Positions 8,051 to 15,651 of a DNA stretch of 64,000 bases are shown in pieces. The notes beneath the pieces are model-generated. The model made no database searches. It was given only the letters and a program-made list of their open reading frames with translations, and was not told where the DNA came from. The DNA is from Allocoprobacillus halotolerans (lineage in GTDB: Bacteria > Bacillota_I > Bacilli_A > Erysipelotrichales > Coprobacillaceae), in assembly GCF_024399475.1 (NCBI RefSeq), contig NZ_CP101620.1:310001-374000 (forward strand), read 5' to 3'. A program made the translations under genes and the position numbers. The first letter of the stretch is position 1. Every line of letters starts with the position of its first letter.

Positions 8051-8704
8051 TTATAAAGATACAAATTTTATTTTATAAGTCATTTTTTTAGGGACAAACT
8101 TTTCAACATATTTAACATCGTGATCTTTTTCATCATATGTAATGACAACTTCTTTAACGTTTTCAAATCCACTGGTTTCTATTCTGAATATTTCAAAATA
8201 CAAAACATTAGTTATGTACATATCTTCATTAATAAATACTTCAGTCCATGAATCTCTATCCAATTTTGTACGAAAATGAACCCTGAGCATTGACCAATGC
8301 TCTTTTTTTATACGTGACCATGAATCTACAATTGTAAAAGTATTTCCAGAACGTTTTTTATATGCATATCCATCAAAAATCATAACTCCCGTTCTCAAAT
8401 GATTTGGAACATTCGGTTTAATCGCAATCGTATAATTATGTGTATTTAAATAACATAAGTAACGAAGTGATACCAAAGAATAATCTTCATCAACATCATC
8501 TTTCAGGATATCAAAAAGAATATCTTCTTTTGGTTGATTAAGATATTTTGATAATTTGCTTAGAATAGAATCAGTTGGATAAGCTATTCGCCCATTTTTA
8601 ATATCCATAATATTTCCATAACTGATTTTTGAATCTATGGATAACTGACGAAAAGATATATCCTTTTCTTCTCTTAATTTATGTATATATGTTGTTATTG
8701 ACAT
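8051..8704 (-). CDS. XRE-family regulator with unfamiliar C-terminal domain
   Basis: 217 residues. Residues ~5-60 are a helix-turn-helix of the XRE/Cro type (LREEKDISFRQLSIDSKISY, then a GNIMDIKNGR recognition region). The remaining ~150 residues (YLNTHNYTIAIKPNV..., RTGVMIFDGYAYKKR, SMLRVHFRTKLDRDSWTEVF) form no domain I recognise; the alternating pattern suggests a mixed alpha/beta sensor or ligand domain. Located divergently from the Xis-like and repA-like genes, it is the natural candidate for controlling excision and replication of the element. Confidence 0.75.
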   Translation of the reverse strand: MSITTYIHKLREEKDISFRQLSIDSKISYGNIMDIKNGRIAYPTDSILSKLSKYLNQPKEDILFDILKDDVDEDYSLVSLRYLCYLNTHNYTIAIKPNVPNHLRTGVMIFDGYAYKKRSGNTFTIVDSWSRIKKEHWSMLRVHFRTKLDRDSWTEVFINEDMYITNVLYFEIFRIETSGFENVKEVVITYDEKDHDVKYVEKFVPKKMTYKIKFVSL

Positions 8705-8903
8705 GAATGTTCACCTCGTAAACATTATACATTATTTTTATAAATAAGTATTGCGAAATTCATAATATATTAAAATTTATATAAATATCTATTGCAATAA
8801 TCATATACAATGGTATAATAAAGTCGTGGTAAGTATTATATGTATTTGATGTTATGAAAAATATATATTTTATGTACCAACAACGAAAGGCAGGTGAAAA
8901 CAT
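8704..8903. promoter_or_regulatory. Divergent control region of the IME
   Basis: 200 bp, very AT-rich, between the XRE gene and the Xis-like gene. Contains TATAAT-like sequences near 8815 and AGGCAGGTGAAA just before the ATG at 8904, which fixes that start. Likely holds the promoters and operators for both directions; no clear palindrome stood out. Confidence 0.4.
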
Positions 8904-9134
8904 ATGGAAATTAGACAAAAATTTTGTACGTATCAGGAACTCGCAGATGCCGTTGGGTGTAGTTATCAACAGATTGCTAAAGTTCATGCAAAACGCATCA
9001 TTGAATTGTTTGGCATTGATAAAAATAGACTTCCTAAAGCTGGATTACTTCCTATTGAAGCATGTGAGCAATACTTTGATGTAACTCATCCTATTGAGAA
9101 AAGAAAAGAATCATTCATTCCAACCGCCAAGTAA
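8904..9134 (+). CDS. Excisionase-like small DNA-binding protein
   Basis: 76 residues (MEIRQKFCTYQELADAVGCS...) with a helix-turn-helix of the MerR/excisionase kind (TYQELADAVGCSYQQIAKVHAKR), similar in layout to the small DUF6462/Xis-like proteins at the start of mobile-element operons. The ribosome binding site is AGGTGAAA. A longer overlapping frame starting at 8854 in another phase is a shadow. It probably directs excision with the integrase, though here it lies 4.6 kb from int, next to the repA-like gene. Confidence 0.65.
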   Translation: MEIRQKFCTYQELADAVGCSYQQIAKVHAKRIIELFGIDKNRLPKAGLLPIEACEQYFDVTHPIEKRKESFIPTAK

Positions 9135-9154
9135 GAATATGAATGATTCCAAGT

Positions 9155-9214
9155 AAAGAAACATATTTTTATATGCTCTTTTCTCTTAAAGTATATCAAA
9201 GAATATGTTTCTTT
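9155..9214 (+). promoter_or_regulatory. Long stem-loop before the repA-like gene
   Basis: Perfect 13-bp arms AAAGAAACATATT (9155-9167) and AATATGTTTCTTT (9202-9214) around a 34-nt loop that includes AAAGTATATCAAAG, a motif also found at 5030. It may be a leader structure, origin element or operator. Confidence 0.5.
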
Positions 9215-9246
9215 TCAAACAAATTTGAAAGGAATAAAGTCAAAAT

Positions 9247-10179
9247 ATGAATCATAAACTTTACTCACAAAGTGAATTATTAAATACTCATTTTGAAAAT
9301 AAACAAGACGATATTCTGGAAGGATTGCTTAAAGTAGGACTGTATATATTTGCCGGTACGAGTAAAATTGGAAAATCTCTATTAACAACGAGCTTAGCTA
9401 ATGCTGTTGCCAATGGTGAACCATTTTTAAGCAAGAAAACCAAGAAAGGACTTGTTTTATATTTTGATAATGATAATTATGATTTTGAAGCAAAATCAAG
9501 GATTAAAGCACAACAATTTCAAGAAAATGACAATGTTTTCTATAATTTTGATGATTCCGGCAGTTTATATGACATCAAAGAATTTATCATGTGTTTTTCA
9601 AGAATCAATGAAGTGAGTTTGATTATTATAGATTGCTTAGCTAATCTTTACGAATTTAGTGATGTTGATAGTTTTAGTGAAAATTATGCAACGATTAAAG
9701 AATTTAGAGATTTTATTGTTAATAAGAATTTATGTTGTGTTTTAACTCACCACACAAAAAAGGGAAAAGCCAAATTGCAAGATAGTGTTTTAGGTTCAAA
9801 ATCGCTAACTTCAGCAACCACAGGAACTATCATCATTGAAACGGAAAATGAATTCAGTACGACAGGTACATTAAATTTTATTTTACGTTCACGCAAAGAG
9901 AAAATACCTATCAAAAAAGATGATCATAATATTAATTGGGTTTTTAACGATAGCGATGATGGTGATGAGTTTATTGATCCAAACGTATTGTTGATAATTA
10001 AAGCGTTAGCTATCAATGAATCTCATTGCATGAAAGATAACTGTCAAACACTCACTGCTAAAATGAATTTAACTATTAATCCTAAAGGTCTTTATAGATT
10101 TCTTGTGAAAAACAAGACAATACTTGATGAAAATCACATCTATTTTTCAAAAGACAAACTATTAAATGTCAATAATTAA
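9247..10179 (+). CDS. RepA-like AAA ATPase / replicative helicase
   Basis: 310 residues. Walker A is GTSKIGKS (about 36-43), Walker B is LIIIDCLANL (about 126), and a LTHHTKKG motif (about 165) is the conserved histidine-containing motif of RepA/KaiC-like hexameric helicases (AAA_25). The C-terminal ~70 residues look like a winged-helix tail (LTAKMNLTINPKGLYRFLVK). Such proteins serve as the replication helicase of plasmids and of integrative elements that replicate after excision. The gene ends 22 bp before the IS110-type insertion. Confidence 0.8.
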   Translation: MNHKLYSQSELLNTHFENKQDDILEGLLKVGLYIFAGTSKIGKSLLTTSLANAVANGEPFLSKKTKKGLVLYFDNDNYDFEAKSRIKAQQFQENDNVFYNFDDSGSLYDIKEFIMCFSRINEVSLIIIDCLANLYEFSDVDSFSENYATIKEFRDFIVNKNLCCVLTHHTKKGKAKLQDSVLGSKSLTSATTGTIIIETENEFSTTGTLNFILRSRKEKIPIKKDDHNINWVFNDSDDGDEFIDPNVLLIIKALAINESHCMKDNCQTLTAKMNLTINPKGLYRFLVKNKTILDENHIYFSKDKLLNVNN

Positions 10180-10201
10180 TTTAAAAAAATGATTTTAATA
10201 G

Positions 10202-10227
10202 TGTTTGTCCTGATTTAGAGGAGCAAT
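10202..10227. repeat. Left inverted repeat of the IS110-type element
   Basis: Reverse complement of 11773-11798 apart from three positions (core CCTGATTTAGAGG versus CCTCTAAATCAAG). Confidence 0.8.
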
Positions 10228-10328
10228 CCGATGTTCTTTGATGTTTTTAGTGGATTTTTGGGTGCACTAAAAACAACTTCTCAAAACTCAGTGTTTGAAA
10301 GCTCTTACATTTTAGGTTTTCTTTGTTT
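10228..10328 (-). ncRNA. Candidate guide (seek/bridge) RNA region, 3' of transposase
   Basis: About 100 bp of non-coding sequence between the transposase stop and the left inverted repeat. In IS1111-group elements the guide RNA is coded at this side of the transposase gene. Short complementary stretches are visible (GTTTTTAGTGG with a CACTAAAAAC at 10265). No covariance check could be made. Confidence 0.3.
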
Positions 10329-11732
10329 TTAAGCTACTGATTCCGTTGCTTCGTTCCTATAAACAAAGCGATGGATTTCACCATTGATATCAGAATACTG
10401 ATAAATCTGTTTTCTGGTATTCTTTGGAAAATCTAAAGATATTGAATTGAAGAACGTATTTCGGGTTTCTTCTGGTAATCGCATGATATTTTCATGCATG
10501 ATTATAAAACTGCTTTCGTTTTTCATGATTGAATAGATATATCTGGCAATGCGATTGGCAACTGCAATGACCGCTAATTTATGACGCTTTTTATTTCCGT
10601 TCTTCACTCTTTCAAATAAGTGTTTAAGAACAGGATTATGTCGTCTGGCAAATTCGGCAATCATGTAAAGAGCGTGTCTCAGGTATTTTGAGCCTTTCTT
10701 GGAAATCTTGCCCATGATTTCCACAGACTTGCCAGAACGCTTGTTACGTGGTGATGAACCACTGTAAGAGACATAATGATCAGCATTTTTGAATCTGAAG
10801 ATGTCTCCGGTTTCAGCGATGATAACAGCGGCAGTCAAAGGACCACAGCCAGTGATGGTCAACAGCAGACTGTAAACATTAAAAGTGGCAGCAAGCTTTC
10901 TGATATCTTTTTCAATCAGTTTCAATTGTGTACGAATATGGATGATGCTTTCAACAGTGTTGGAAATAACATATCTCATATGATCGGATACATGTGGAAC
11001 CAGTGTATCCTGAGCATAATTGAAAAGCTTATCAATCTTATCCATACTGCAGCGATGTCTAGTTGCTTCGTAAACAAGATGAAACACTTCATTTTTGGAA
11101 GCATTTATGATATCATGCGAAGTAGGATATTGAGATAAGACAGCCAGGAAAGCAGCTGATTTAGGTTCAAAAACATACTGAAGTTCAGGGAAATAACAAT
11201 CACAAAGGGCAATGAGACGGTTAGTTTCCTGAGAATAGAGTTTTTTAATCTGATAGTGTCTGTGAACGAGAGCCTTAAGATCTTGATATCCGTTTTTGTT
11301 TTCAAAAACAGAATCTGAAACATATTTGACCTGATCATCAGTACCGATAATGGAACAGATGGTTTGAGCATCCAAAGGATCAGATTTAGATATATTATGG
11401 CTTTCTCTCCATTTATTAACGAAATCCGTATTAAGCTGATGGATTTCTTCATCGCTATTACAGTTTTGTTTAATAAAGGTGTAGATATTAGTAGAATATA
11501 TGCCAGTGACTTCCAAAGCAAAATAAGTGTGGAGACAGTACTGATCACTGGAATACTTTCTAACAGTATTTAAAAACTCAACAACTTCAGATTTAATAAA
11601 CTTAAAAGATAATTTTTTTCTAAGGAAATGAGGTTTGACCGATCTTAATTCAGGGACAGCCAGAACAGCAGCATCAGCCTTGCCTTTAGAGACATCAATG
11701 CCAACATAAAGATTGTAATTGTAATTTTTCAT
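10329..11732 (-). CDS. IS110-family transposase
   Basis: 467 residues, uninterrupted. The N-terminal RuvC-like DEDD domain shows LYVGIDVSKGKADAA (first Asp), a central EVTGIY and DPLDAQTI (last Asp pair), and the C-terminal Transposase_20 domain shows ITGCGPLTAAVIIAETGDI and YSGSSPRNKRSGKS, including the conserved serine. These enzymes use an RNA to choose both target and donor sites. The length is typical for the family. The frame is intact and the residues are present, so the element could be active. Confidence 0.93.
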   Translation of the reverse strand: MKNYNYNLYVGIDVSKGKADAAVLAVPELRSVKPHFLRKKLSFKFIKSEVVEFLNTVRKYSSDQYCLHTYFALEVTGIYSTNIYTFIKQNCNSDEEIHQLNTDFVNKWRESHNISKSDPLDAQTICSIIGTDDQVKYVSDSVFENKNGYQDLKALVHRHYQIKKLYSQETNRLIALCDCYFPELQYVFEPKSAAFLAVLSQYPTSHDIINASKNEVFHLVYEATRHRCSMDKIDKLFNYAQDTLVPHVSDHMRYVISNTVESIIHIRTQLKLIEKDIRKLAATFNVYSLLLTITGCGPLTAAVIIAETGDIFRFKNADHYVSYSGSSPRNKRSGKSVEIMGKISKKGSKYLRHALYMIAEFARRHNPVLKHLFERVKNGNKKRHKLAVIAVANRIARYIYSIMKNESSFIIMHENIMRLPEETRNTFFNSISLDFPKNTRKQIYQYSDINGEIHRFVYRNEATESVA

Positions 11733-11772
11733 AAAAAATGACCTTCTTTCTAAAGTATGTAAATGGTTTTGA

Positions 11773-11798
11773 ATTGCACCTCTAAATCAAGACAAACG
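11773..11798. repeat. Right inverted repeat of the IS110-type element
   Basis: Partner of 10202-10227; located 41 bp upstream of the transposase start. Confidence 0.8.
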
Positions 11799-11986
11799 CA
11801 ACCTCGTAAATGCGGAGACAAGTGAGAATACACTGCTGCAACAAACTCATTCGGGTATAAAGTACGCCTTGAACAGAGGATTAAGTCTTTTAGAAGTGAA
11901 CATAACAAGATGGCCGCAGGAGAAAAGAATAAAACCTTGATTCAAAACGAAACTATTATCTTAAAAGAGAGTGTAGAAGCAAGGAT
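11799..11986. other. Non-coding stretch, possible 5' guide RNA
   Basis: Nearly 190 bp with higher GC than its surroundings (for example GATGGCCGCAGGAG, GTAAATGCGGAGACAAG). If the element belongs to the IS110 group proper rather than IS1111, the bridge RNA would be coded here, upstream of the transposase. Otherwise this is ordinary IME sequence between repA and mob. Confidence 0.3.
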
Positions 11987-12022
11987 TTTTTAAACAACTG
12001 AGATATCTCAGTTGTTTAAAAA
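11987..12022. repeat. 36-bp perfect palindrome
   Basis: TTTTTAAACAACTGAGAT followed by its exact reverse complement, centred on GATATC, and flanked by AAGGATT/AATCCTT as further arms. No loop, so it could act as a terminator in both directions or as a protein or replication site. Confidence 0.7.
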
Positions 12023-12119
12023 GAGAAATCCTTAATTCAAACTTCTATACATATTATACGAGAGAGAAATGGACATGAAAGATTGATAAAATTGGAATTT
12101 TCCCTGAAAAATGACACTT

Positions 12120-12153
12120 ATGACACTTTATGGTGCGTACAATAAAGTGTCAT
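12120..12153 (+). promoter_or_regulatory. Candidate oriT of the MobV system
   Basis: Twelve-bp arms ATGACACTTTAT (12120-12131) and ATAAAGTGTCAT (12142-12153) around a ten-base spacer, followed by TGTGTCAC. MobV relaxases nick beside an inverted repeat just upstream of their own gene; this one is 155 bp upstream of mobV. The similarity to known oriTs (CTTTAT/ATAAAG cores) is suggestive only. Confidence 0.45.
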
Positions 12154-12217
12154 TGTGTCACAAAACAAGAACATTGAAAATAAAATATGAAGCCTATCGG
12201 CAATCTTTGAAAAGAAA

Positions 12218-12300
12218 GACCAAAACATTGGTCTAGCAAGTTATACCAAAATGCTAAAGCCTTTTGGAAACTTGCCCTGCCGGGGGCTTTTTGAAAGGAT
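12218..12300 (+). promoter_or_regulatory. Leader hairpins upstream of mobV
   Basis: GACCAA/TTGGTC hairpin (12218-12233) and an AAAGCC...GGCTTT structure enclosing CCCTGCCGGG (12256-12292), then GAAAGGATG as ribosome binding site before the ATG at 12309. The GC-rich hairpin plus TTTTT could be an attenuator. Confidence 0.4.
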
Positions 12301-12308
12301 GAAATCAT

Positions 12309-13556
12309 ATGGCTCATGCCCAAAAGATAAAGAAGCAAGGTGTCATTGGATTGGTTATCCATTGTGAAAGACGAGAGGGCTGCGAATTGTCTAATCAGGA
12401 TATAGATAAAAGTAGAACCCATCTTAATTATAATCTGGCATGTGATATTCAACCGATGAAACCTGAACAGTTTTTAAAGAAAAGAATAAGTGAAGTCAAA
12501 CATCTGAAAAGAGATGATATTATTTATATGGTGGATTGGATTGTGACACTTCCTAAAGATGTACCTCAAGAAGATCACGAGAAATTCTTTGAATTGACAT
12601 TCCAATTTCTTACCCAAAAATATAATCAAAAGAACGTTGTCAGTGCTTGGGTGCACAATGATGAAGCAACACCACATATACACTTTTCATTTATACCAGT
12701 TATTGAAATAGATGGAGTTGAAAGATTGAAATGCAAGGATATTCTCACAAAGAAAGAACTCAAGCGATTTCACCCAGATTTAGGGGCGTTTCTTGAACAA
12801 GCCTTAGGTTATATGCCTTCCATTCAAAATAACGCTACAATCAACGGAAATCGCACAATAAAAGAGTTGAAACAACAAGAAAATTTAAGTTTTAAAAAGA
12901 GCTTAGAAAACATTCATAAACATAATGAAGCAACTCAAAACATTATTGATGAATCTAATCATATTGATTACAATCCATCCGGACTGTTGGAAAAGACAAG
13001 AACACTTAAAAAATGCAATCAGATTATTGATGGGCTTAAACATAGCCTAAATCAATACCAAAAAGAAGTATTAGGTTTAACACATCTTGTCACGATTCAA
13101 AAAGAAGAACTAGACATGTATAGATCCATGCCTTTAGCAAAACAACTTAAACAAAAGGAAGAAGTGATTCATAATTTGCATTCATCAATTCATCATCTTG
13201 AACAAAAAATATCTTATGAAGAAAATCAATTTCAAAGATTAAGAGAAAATTATGATGAACTGGAAAAGAAAAACGATTGCCTTAAAGAAAATATCAATCT
13301 CTATAAACAATTTATTTCTTTATTAGGATTAGATAAAATATTTAGACATTTCAAACAAATATTTCAAAGAGAACATAATACTATTAATGCCTATGATTTA
13401 AAAGACTTGTATCAAAAAGCTCAAAATGCCATAATAAGAGTCTTATCTTCATTAAAGGAAAAAATACATTATTTTGAAGAAAAACATCCACATGAATCAT
13501 TAGAAATAACAATACAGTCAAAAAACGATCGACAATATCGTGATATGGAGCTTTAA
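12309..13556 (+). CDS. mobV: MobV-family relaxase
   Basis: 415 residues, intact. The catalytic N-terminal part holds the three family motifs: HCERREGC near residue 19, DKSRTHLNYNL (about 33-43) and HNDEATPHIHFSFIP (about 117-131), whose histidines bind the metal. The last ~250 residues are coiled coil (repeated KEEVIHNLHSS, LEKKNDCLKEN). The protein nicks oriT and pilots the strand in conjugation driven by another element. The final codons hold the GGAG ribosome binding site of int. The full-length copy of the fragment at 2220. Confidence 0.95.
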   Translation: MAHAQKIKKQGVIGLVIHCERREGCELSNQDIDKSRTHLNYNLACDIQPMKPEQFLKKRISEVKHLKRDDIIYMVDWIVTLPKDVPQEDHEKFFELTFQFLTQKYNQKNVVSAWVHNDEATPHIHFSFIPVIEIDGVERLKCKDILTKKELKRFHPDLGAFLEQALGYMPSIQNNATINGNRTIKELKQQENLSFKKSLENIHKHNEATQNIIDESNHIDYNPSGLLEKTRTLKKCNQIIDGLKHSLNQYQKEVLGLTHLVTIQKEELDMYRSMPLAKQLKQKEEVIHNLHSSIHHLEQKISYEENQFQRLRENYDELEKKNDCLKENINLYKQFISLLGLDKIFRHFKQIFQREHNTINAYDLKDLYQKAQNAIIRVLSSLKEKIHYFEEKHPHESLEITIQSKNDRQYRDMEL

Positions 13557-13557
13557 A

Positions 13558-14888
13558 ATGGCAGTATATAAAAACAAATATGGTTTATGGTCGATAAGAT
13601 TTAAATACAAAGATAATGATAATAAATGGCGACAAAAACAAGTTTATACAGGAAAAAGTGGTTTTGAAACAAAAAAGAAGCGTTAGAAAAAGAATCAAAA
13701 GTTAAATATGATATAGAAAGAAAATTGTTAAAGACTCAAGAAGAAAACAATCAAAAAACACTCAAAGAAGTTATTGATGAAGTTATTTTAGATTGTCAGT
13801 ATTATATGAAAGAAACTTCTATCAAAACAACCAAACAGGCATTACAACATGCTAAAAATTTATTTGATAAACCAATTGTAAGTATCACTTCACAAGATTT
13901 AAGACAGATTATTCTTTCATTAGAAAAGAAAAATCTAAGTATCGCTACCATTGATAAAATCTATTACAAACTTAACCTTGTCTTTAAATATGCTTTAGAA
14001 AATGAATATATTCAAACAAACCCTTTAAGAAAAGTACGAAGAATTAAAAAACCTGATGAACTCAATCAAACCAATTATAATGTATGGAAGCCTTCAGAAT
14101 TCCAAGAGTTTATCTATAATGTGAAAGAACCCCTATATTATACGTTATTCTCATTACTTTATTATACAGGTATGCGACGTGGTGAAGCTTTATCATTACA
14201 GTGGAAACATATTGATTTGAAAAAGGGAACTATTAATATTCAACAGACTCTATCCAATATTCATTCTGTCAAAGAAGAAGTCTTAACACCACCTAAGACA
14301 AAAAATTCAACACGACTAATTTGTATACCTCAAATTCTCATCAATATATTAGAGAAATGGTATCAAATAGAAAGTCAAAAAATCAATTTTAATCAAGATG
14401 CTTATGTTTTTGGTTTTATCTATCCCCTTGCCCGAAATACAGTTCATAATCAATTTAGAAAGCATTTAAGAATCGGTTCTAAAGGCTATGGATATACGTA
14501 TGCCTCTTGTTTAAGTGGAAAAATAAAAATTGGTGCAACTGTGATGTTAGATGGAAAAGTTTATTACAACGAGGAGAAAAAAGGTGGATATAAAGAATGG
14601 AAGATACATGTGAAAATCAAAGACATTATTGACAATCCGTATGGATTGAATTATGTTGTAGAAATTGCATTACCCTATTTACGTATACATGATTTAAGAC
14701 ATAGTTGCGTATCTTTAATGGTCAATAATGCAAAAACACAACAATCTTTAGTTGCTATGGCTTATCACTTTGGACACAGTGTCGAAACAATGCTGAACAC
14801 ATACTCTCATTTATTTACAGAAACTGAACAGGCTCTTATTCAGGAGTTTGATCAGGTTATTGAAAATCAATCAACCTCTATAAAATAG
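13558..14888 (+). CDS. int: IME tyrosine recombinase (integrase)
   Basis: About 443 residues if read across a frame change. The ATG at 13558 follows the mobV stop by two bases. An arm-binding domain (MAVYKNKYGLWSIRF, first ~43 residues) ends at A AAA AAG (13671-13677) with a zero-frame TAG at 13684; shifting back one base gives KKEALEKESKVKYDIERKLL and joins the core-binding domain. The catalytic domain has TGMRRGEAL (Arg I), RIHDLRHSC (His/Arg), HFGHSVETMLNTYSH (His/Tyr). Copy A has the same break, so it is either inherited, programmed or a repeated homopolymer error. It lies next to the tRNA genes, the usual position for an integrase. Confidence 0.9.
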
Positions 14889-14895
14889 AGGTTGA
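14871..14895 (+). terminator. Hairpin at the end of int (copy B)
   Basis: TCAACCTCTA / TAGAGGTTGA with a five-base loop; equals the hairpin of copy A although the loop differs, which supports selection on the stem. Confidence 0.55.
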
Positions 14896-14920
14896 TGATC
14901 ATGATGGGAGGAAATATATA

Positions 14921-15238
14921 ATGAATGATTTTATAAAAGATTTATATTTTGGAAGATTTATACCTAGCGAAAAAGAAATGCCTTATACAAAGGAATATCA
15001 AACAGCATTAAAGCACAATGAAGATACAATTAATCAGGTATTACAAATCATGAAAGAAAAACAAATTCAAAATTCTGAAAAATTAATTGATGAAGTCATT
15101 AATTCTTGGATAGATGTAGATAACTTTGTTATACTTAATGCTTTTGAAGATGGTATAAAACTAGGTTTAGAACTAGGAAGATTGGTAAAACAAAAGAATT
15201 TGGTGCAAATTTGGTGCAAAAAAAGAGATTCTATATAA
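14921..15238 (+). CDS. Small DUF6809-like protein
   Basis: 105 residues, starting 33 bases after int with GGGAGG upstream. MNDFIKDLYFGRFIPSEKE is followed by two predicted helices and FEDGIKLGLELGRLV. The pattern resembles DUF6809, small proteins common in Bacillota mobile elements without known function. Compared with copy A the C terminus is 15 residues longer because TTTGGTGCAAA is present twice here and once there, and the stop codon of copy A is absent. Confidence 0.65.
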   Translation: MNDFIKDLYFGRFIPSEKEMPYTKEYQTALKHNEDTINQVLQIMKEKQIQNSEKLIDEVINSWIDVDNFVILNAFEDGIKLGLELGRLVKQKNLVQIWCKKRDSI

Positions 15239-15372
15239 AAAATCCATCCTTTTAAAGAGAGTATAGAAATAAATTTTGAACCAAATAGACTCATCAAGCC
15301 AAAAATATTTATTGAAATTTTGTGTTTGAAAACACAAAAAAAGCCCTTAAAATAAGGACTTGACCGTTTCGA

Positions 15373-15445
15373 TGGAGCGGGTGATGGGAATCGAACCCAC
15401 GTAGTCAGCTTGGAAGGCTGAAGTTCTACCATTGAACTACACCGC
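15373..15445 (-). tRNA. tRNA-Gly(TCC), acceptor one base short
   Basis: Same as the tRNA-Gly at 4881 except that the 5' strand of the acceptor has GCGGTG instead of GCGGGTG. As written the stem would pair badly. The same shortfall is in the tRNA-Gly at 51667, which suggests a CCC run read as CC. The gene lies inside the IME boundary inferred here. Confidence 0.9.
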
Positions 15446-15451
15446 ATACTC

Positions 15452-15468
15452 TGGGGCGGACGATGGGA
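15452..15468 (-). repeat. Putative right attachment site in tRNA-His
   Basis: Direct repeat of 4961-4977 with one difference (TGGGGCGGACGATGGGA). It forms the 3' end of the complete tRNA-His gene. Confidence 0.65.
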
Positions 15469-15528
15469 ATCGAACCCACGAATGCCGGAGCCACAATCCG
15501 GTGCGTTAACCACTTCGCCACGACCGCC
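15452..15528 (-). tRNA. tRNA-His(GTG)
   Basis: Complete tRNA with the extra 5' G typical of tRNA-His, anticodon GTG in loop TTGTGGC, T arm GGTTCGATTCC, and encoded CCA. The acceptor has a T-T mismatch at position 5-68 because the 3' end carries T where A is expected; the isolated 3' end at 4961 has the pairing base. This is consistent with the 3' end having been supplied by the element on integration. Confidence 0.95.
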
Positions 15529-15586
15529 ATTTTGATATACCTCAATTAGGCAAATACAAGTATATAAGATTTTCAATCATTTGTAA

Positions 15587-15615
15587 AGATATTTTTTCGT
15601 TTTTTACAAAAAAAT
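15587..15615. repeat. 29-bp target duplication, left copy
   Basis: Identical over 29 bases to 17160-17188 (starts AGATATTTTTTCG, ends ACAAAAAAAT), with different bases on both sides in each case. Length fits the IS1202 group. Confidence 0.9.
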
Positions 15616-15651
15616 CTGATTCAAATATGATAATGTCTTAATGTATCCAAG

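Larger units (their letters stand above)
10202..11798 (-). mobile_element. IS110/IS1111-type insertion sequence
   Basis: Contains one transposase gene flanked by a 26-bp inverted repeat with three mismatches (10202-10227 and 11773-11798). Members of the IS110 family proper lack terminal repeats; the IS1111 group has subterminal ones, which this resembles. The exact ends are therefore probably a few bases outside the repeats, and the non-coding region on either side may belong to the element. It is inserted just after the repA-like gene without destroying a recognisable gene. Confidence 0.75.
4978..15468 (+). mobile_element. Integrative mobilizable element (copy B), ~10.5 kb
   Basis: Bounded by a 17-bp direct repeat of the tRNA-His 3' end. 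Gene order from the left: three minus-strand secreted/membrane genes, a divergent padR-DUF6120-secreted operon, XRE regulator (minus), Xis-like protein, RepA-like ATPase, an inserted IS110-type element, candidate oriT, mobV, int, small DUF6809-like ORF, tRNA-Gly. Excision/integration is by the tyrosine recombinase, transfer by the MobV relaxase using a helper conjugative system, because no type IV secretion genes are present. Boundaries are inferred from the repeat and from the fact that similarity to copy A stops precisely there. Confidence 0.65.

Noticed and set aside
10776-11573. Plus- and minus-strand frames inside the IS110 transposase
   Set aside because: Shadows of the intact 467-residue transposase; no ribosome sites.
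2217-15468. CRISPR array or phage origin of the repeated 2.8-kb segments
   Set aside because: Only two long copies with genes, no short spaced repeats, and no capsid, portal or terminase genes; a MobV/integrase element explains both copies.
15067-15576. Minus-strand frame of 169 residues
   Set aside because: Runs through two tRNA genes and an ORF on the other strand; a tRNA shadow.
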